A stretch of 47,038 bases of DNA, from positions 1-47,038 of IMG/VR virus record IMGVR_UViG_3300025030_000176; one strand, written 5' to 3'. This stretch comes from a virus. This document shows, piece after piece, positions 43,790 to 47,038 of the stretch. The notes under the pieces were generated by a model. It saw nothing but the letters and a program-made list of their open reading frames with translations, ran no database searches and was not told where the DNA came from. The stretch's first letter is position 1. Every line of letters starts with the position of its first letter. A program made the translations under genes and the position numbers.

Positions 43790-45088
43790 TCATGACGAGG
43801 CCGCCTCCCGACGCGGCTCGAGGCCCATCCCCGCCATTCTTTCTAAGACCACGGCCACATACTTAGGTGCAAGCTCGCATCCGTAGCACAGGCGGCCCAA
43901 CTGTTCGGCCGCCGCCATCGTGGTACCACTCCCCAGGAATGGGTCATACACCAGTTCACCCGCCCGAGTGGAGTTCTCGATGGCCCTCGCCACCAAGGCA
44001 ACCGGCTTCATGGTCGGGTGCTCGGGTGATTTCGATGGCCGGTCAATCTCCCACACCGTGTCTTGCCGACGCCCGCCATAGAAGCGGTGCCCCGCGTTGG
44101 GGAGCCATCCATAGAAGATCGGCTCAGCGCGCCAGTGATAATCCACGCCCAACGGCGCGAAGGTTGCATTGTTCTTCACCCACTGGATGGTTTGCCGCCA
44201 GATGCCCCGCTCCTTGAGCACCTGCCCGAAGAGCAGATGTAGCGGCCCCGCCGGGGCCGCTACATACCACGCGGCCCCGCCGGAGCAGTGCGCAATGGCG
44301 TGGTCGAATGCCTGCTGAAGCATGGCCACCAGACCCGACTCATCCAGCGTGTCGTTCGCCAGGTTTTCCTCAACTCGATTGCTCCGAGCAGTCGAGTTGA
44401 GGTACTTATTCTTGTCGCCGATCGCCACGCCGTACGGCGGGTCCGTCCACACCATTTCAGTCCGCTCGCCCGCCATCAGCCGCGCCACGTCCTCGCCCCT
44501 CGTACTATCCCCGCACAGCAGCCGATGCGTCTTCCCCGACACGGTGTAACTCGGGATCAGCCACAACTGCCCCGATGCGGTCTGCCATTTCACCTGCAGC
44601 TCGGCCGCGCGATCAAGCTGCGGCTCGGGCACGTCCCCTGCCGGCAACCCGCTGCCGCCATACTCCAGCCCATTCGTCTTCGCCAAGTTAGTCAGAAATA
44701 CCTGGAGCGCTGCGTCTCCTGTCGTCACGTCATGCAGCAGCGCATCCAGGGCCTCGGTATCGTGCACCGCGAGCGAGCCGATAGGATCGAACGTCGCCAG
44801 CGCCAGTGCCTCCTGCTCGGGCAGGAGGTCAACGTAGGCGACTGGCACGACCTTTTCACCGCGGCTGATCGCCAAGCCAATCCGCGCATGACCATCAAGC
44901 ACGTGTTGCGTCTGGCGGTTAATTATCACCGGCGCGAGCCAGCCAAGCTCACTGATCGCCGCACCAAGCGCGACTTGCTGAGCACGTGGATGGATCTTGG
45001 CATTTTGGGGGTGAGCCAACAGTTGCGTCGGAGCCTCCTCGCCGTACCCCACAATAGCATTTCTCCAGGACCCGGCCGGCTCAGTCAT
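43790..45088 (-). CDS. ParB/Srx-DNA methyltransferase fusion (432 aa)
   Basis: Residues about 15-130 are a ParB/sulfiredoxin-like domain (HPQNAKIHPRAQQ, WLAPVIINRQTQHVLDGHAR). The rest is an amino DNA methyltransferase with DPPYG at 216-220 (catalytic motif IV) and DPFLGSGTT at 382-390 (SAM binding), in the beta-class order. This fusion is common in phages and modifies adenine or cytosine N atoms in DNA. It probably protects phage DNA from host restriction. It lies just upstream of the packaging genes. Confidence 0.88.
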   Translation of the reverse strand: MTEPAGSWRNAIVGYGEEAPTQLLAHPQNAKIHPRAQQVALGAAISELGWLAPVIINRQTQHVLDGHARIGLAISRGEKVVPVAYVDLLPEQEALALATFDPIGSLAVHDTEALDALLHDVTTGDAALQVFLTNLAKTNGLEYGGSGLPAGDVPEPQLDRAAELQVKWQTASGQLWLIPSYTVSGKTHRLLCGDSTRGEDVARLMAGERTEMVWTDPPYGVAIGDKNKYLNSTARSNRVEENLANDTLDESGLVAMLQQAFDHAIAHCSGGAAWYVAAPAGPLHLLFGQVLKERGIWRQTIQWVKNNATFAPLGVDYHWRAEPIFYGWLPNAGHRFYGGRRQDTVWEIDRPSKSPEHPTMKPVALVARAIENSTRAGELVYDPFLGSGTTMAAAEQLGRLCYGCELAPKYVAVVLERMAGMGLEPRREAASS

Positions 45089-45165
45089 GATATGCCCTTG
45101 CGGCTTCGTCTACGTCGCCGCGCTCGTTGTCGACTCGATACCCTTCCGTAACGGTCTAGCAGTCC

Positions 45166-45420
45166 TCAAGGTTCCATCCTCCCGCTCTCGCGCTCTCCCT
45201 CTCGTTTCGGTTCCCACCCCAGTACCCGCCGGCTGGCCCGCAATGCCGCGACACACACGTCCAGCCGGTTGGCCGTCACCGCGCGCAGGCCGCCCACCCG
45301 CACGGTGTAGAGCGGCGCGCCCCGCTTGTCTCTTTGGTAGACGACGGTGGCGGCTTCGTCGTGCAGCCAGTCAAGCCAGTCGGGGACGGCTTTCGTGTTG
45401 TTCGTGCTGTTCGGTATCAA
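45166..45420 (-). CDS. Hypothetical protein (84 aa)
   Basis: It overlaps the upstream gene by four bases (ATGA). DWLDWLHDEAATVVYQRD and LYTVRVGGLRAVTANRLDVC suggest a small alpha/beta fold with a basic C-terminus. Function unknown. Confidence 0.66.
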   Translation of the reverse strand: MIPNSTNNTKAVPDWLDWLHDEAATVVYQRDKRGAPLYTVRVGGLRAVTANRLDVCVAALRASRRVLGWEPKREGERESGRMEP

Positions 45421-46292
45421 TCGGGCTCCTTTCGCACGACCCGCCGATAGTGGTTGACCGCCACACGCTCGAACTCGCCTTTCTCAACGAGGCCGTAGTG
45501 ACCCAAGAACGCGCTGCCGATCGTCGAGTGGTTGCGCCCGGTGGCCTGCGCTACCTCCCGTACGTGGACCTCACCGCCATGCGTGGCCGCCCAGTCACGT
45601 ACGAGCTGCCTGGCTGGCGGCTCGCCAAAGGACAGGCGACGCGTCCTCACCGTCCGCCGATCTGCTGTCTGGGCTGCGCCCGCCTCACGCGCCCGTTCAG
45701 TCACTTCGGTAGCTCGGTCCGATGCAGCAAGGGCACTGAGCTCAGCGGCCACGGCGGCCAATGCCGGCGTCTCTCCCTGCCGGTACGGCTCCCAGGCATC
45801 CTCATAGGCCCGCTGCGCCGCCAGCAGCGCGACGAGGTCGCGTTCGGCGGCCTCCAGGCGGCGCTGCAGGCCGCCGAGCTCCTCGCGCAACTCGCTTACT
45901 AGGTGCGTACGTGTGGCGATTAGGGCCGCGAGGTCAGTTGAGAAGTTTCCGTCGGTCCCCCTGGCAGCGTTGGGGGCCGCTGGTGCCGCCCGAGCAGGGA
46001 GCACGGTCCCAACAGCGGCCGGCGTGGCCGGCACCTCGGCCCCGGCCGCCGTCATCGGCCCTTTGCTAGTAAGTGATGCGGTCTGCATCGTCTGCATCAT
46101 CTTGGTCTGTCCTTTCTCGTGCTCAGTGTTCCCGTACCGCACCGGATGGCCCGCCGCCCGGATGGCCCGCGCCACGCCATCGACATCGTCCTGGCTCGCC
46201 GTGCCGGCGAGCACCTTGGCGGCGGCGGCGTTCCAGGTATCCAGCAGGGTGGAGGGCCAGTTCCAGACATCAGCTTCGGGCAAGACGAGCAT
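45417..46292 (-). CDS. Hypothetical protein with C-terminal winged helix (291 aa)
   Basis: ATG 46292 opens MLVLPEADVWNWPSTLLDTW; the open frame upstream overlaps another gene. The middle is a long coiled coil (LVSELREELGGLQRRLEAAE, LVALLAAQRAYEDAW). The end, VHVREVAQATGRNHSTIGSA, is a clear helix-turn-helix followed by a beta wing (GLVEKGEFERVAVNHY). It is probably a DNA-binding regulator or packaging accessory. Confidence 0.68.
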   Translation of the reverse strand: MLVLPEADVWNWPSTLLDTWNAAAAKVLAGTASQDDVDGVARAIRAAGHPVRYGNTEHEKGQTKMMQTMQTASLTSKGPMTAAGAEVPATPAAVGTVLPARAAPAAPNAARGTDGNFSTDLAALIATRTHLVSELREELGGLQRRLEAAERDLVALLAAQRAYEDAWEPYRQGETPALAAVAAELSALAASDRATEVTERAREAGAAQTADRRTVRTRRLSFGEPPARQLVRDWAATHGGEVHVREVAQATGRNHSTIGSAFLGHYGLVEKGEFERVAVNHYRRVVRKEPD

Positions 46293-46297
46293 CGGGG

Positions 46298-46489
46298 TTA
46301 CTCGCTCGTCTCGGACCGAGGCGCCGTCTCGATCTTCCCGCCCGGCAGCACCCGCGCCTCCAGCCGGTACGCCGGACGCCGCCGGCACTCGCGGCAGAGA
46401 TGCCAGTGCGACCGGCGATGCGTCGCGAGGTTAGGGCAGCGGCCGCCCTCGATGATGGCCTCGCACTGGGGCAGTGCTGGTGCGGGCAT
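46298..46489 (-). CDS. Small Cys/His protein (63 aa)
   Basis: CEAIIEGGRCPNLATHRRSH followed by CREC gives a Cys-Cys-His-Cys pattern of a small zinc finger. It overlaps the next upstream gene by one base. Function unknown. Confidence 0.68.
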   Translation of the reverse strand: MPAPALPQCEAIIEGGRCPNLATHRRSHWHLCRECRRRPAYRLEARVLPGGKIETAPRSETSE

Positions 46490-46932
46490 CAGTCGTGCGT
46501 CTCCTCATCTCCCTCGTCTCCCAGCGCGGCCAAACAGCGCTTGAGGTGCTCGCGTACCCGCCGCCGGTGCCGCCGGCGCTGCCACCACGCCGTGTGCGGC
46601 CGGCCGGCGTCGTCGCAGCGCTCGGCGTCGGCCAGCACGAGCAGGAGTCTTCCAAACTCACCGCGCACGTCCAGCAGATTGCCGAGGAACGCGGCGCACT
46701 GCTCGGCGTCCCAGCCGTATTCGGTCACCTGCGGATAGGTCGCCACCACCTCGGCCCAGCCGCCACGCACCAGGTAGCCAGGGAAGCACCACAGCGGCAG
46801 CCGGCTGCGGCCAACCGTGATCGAGCCGCTAACACGGTCGTCATCGACCACGAGGCCGGGATACAGTCCCGCCGTCTCTTCGGCCGGCTGCCGCCACGGC
46901 CAGGGTGGCGGGTGTTGCTTGTTGACCGTCAT
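46489..46932 (-). CDS. Hypothetical protein whose start abuts an IS element (147 aa)
   Basis: The start ATG 46932-46930 is part of the TCAT at which the right-end IS copy is inserted, so its native leader is lost. The protein has VDDDRVSGSITVGRSRLPLW, a helical middle and a very basic end (WWQRRRHRRRVREHLKR) with a final acidic tail. Function unknown. Confidence 0.68.
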   Translation of the reverse strand: MTVNKQHPPPWPWRQPAEETAGLYPGLVVDDDRVSGSITVGRSRLPLWCFPGYLVRGGWAEVVATYPQVTEYGWDAEQCAAFLGNLLDVRGEFGRLLLVLADAERCDDAGRPHTAWWQRRRHRRRVREHLKRCLAALGDEGDEETHD

Positions 46933-47038
46933 CTAAATCGCGGGCGGAAACCCCGTGTCTTCAGACCGGGGAGGAAGCCCGCCTCCTTTCCTGGAATTGG
47001 TACAATCTCCATGAGCGCAAAGGCACTGCGGCGTGTCA
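46933..47038 (+). mobile_element. Left end of a third IS200/IS605-like copy, cut by the window edge
   Basis: These 106 bases equal 33502-33607 without a mismatch, so this is the start of a second copy of the small 340-bp element, again after TCAT. The window stops inside it. Confidence 0.88.

Overview
The window is a GC-rich, gene-dense stretch of a tailed double-stranded DNA phage of siphovirus type (or a prophage-like assembly). The evidence is one long minus-strand late operon that runs, from the right end leftwards: terminase, portal, MuF-like protein, protease/scaffold, capsid, connectors, tail tube, tail assembly chaperone with a -1 frameshift site, tape measure, hub, fibre, lysis. Genes are packed with many 4-base ATGA or GTGA stop/start overlaps. 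I see no integrase, repressor, polymerase, primase or helicase, so this is only part of a genome. Both ends lie inside repeats (1-117 equals 717-833; 46929-47038 equals 33498-33607), which suggests an assembler stopped there. The host cannot be proven. The solitary CRISPR-like repeat and the overall composition would fit a Chloroflexota-like, type III CRISPR-bearing host, but that is inference.

Layout. 1-4099 (plus strand): small genes of unknown function separated by a recurring hairpin repeat, including a DUF1874 protein of the AcrIII-1 anti-CRISPR ring nuclease family (2169-2507). 4059-6383 (minus): lysis region with a response regulator, a holin, an M23 endopeptidase and a one-membrane-segment coiled-coil protein. 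6405-16994 (minus): tail genes, with two lone plus-strand insertions, a retropepsin-like protease (7623-8093) and a Pmp3-like membrane protein (13810-14094). 17027-26339 (minus): an island of four glycosyltransferases, two methyltransferases and small genes lying between the tail-completion and head-connector genes, interrupted by a complete IS200/IS605-type element with tnpA and tnpB (21498-23198). 26468-32659 (minus): head genes. 32731-32888 (minus): a compact small-RNA gene with promoter, one 36-nt CRISPR-like repeat and terminator. 33502-33841: a 340-bp relative of the IS element with the same left end but no transposase or TnpB. 34118-43702 (minus): small zinc-ribbon proteins, MuF with an intein, portal and terminase. 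43790-46932: a ParB-methyltransferase fusion and small genes, ending at a third copy of the IS left end.

The strongest candidates for something new are: (1) a 999-bp intein in the MuF-like gene whose DNA also carries, on the opposite strand, a complete 299-residue VSR/EDxHD-type nuclease gene with its own -10 box and ribosome binding site; (2) the stand-alone CRISPR-repeat RNA gene, which resembles the phage RNA anti-CRISPRs built on solitary repeats; and (3) the DUF1874 protein, whose usual active-site histidine is a tyrosine. Items 2 and 3 together would fit a phage that opposes a type III CRISPR system at two levels. The IS insertions also read out their own biology: the target is TCAT, the full copy sits exactly in an ATGA stop/start overlap, and the original gene junction can be rebuilt base by base.
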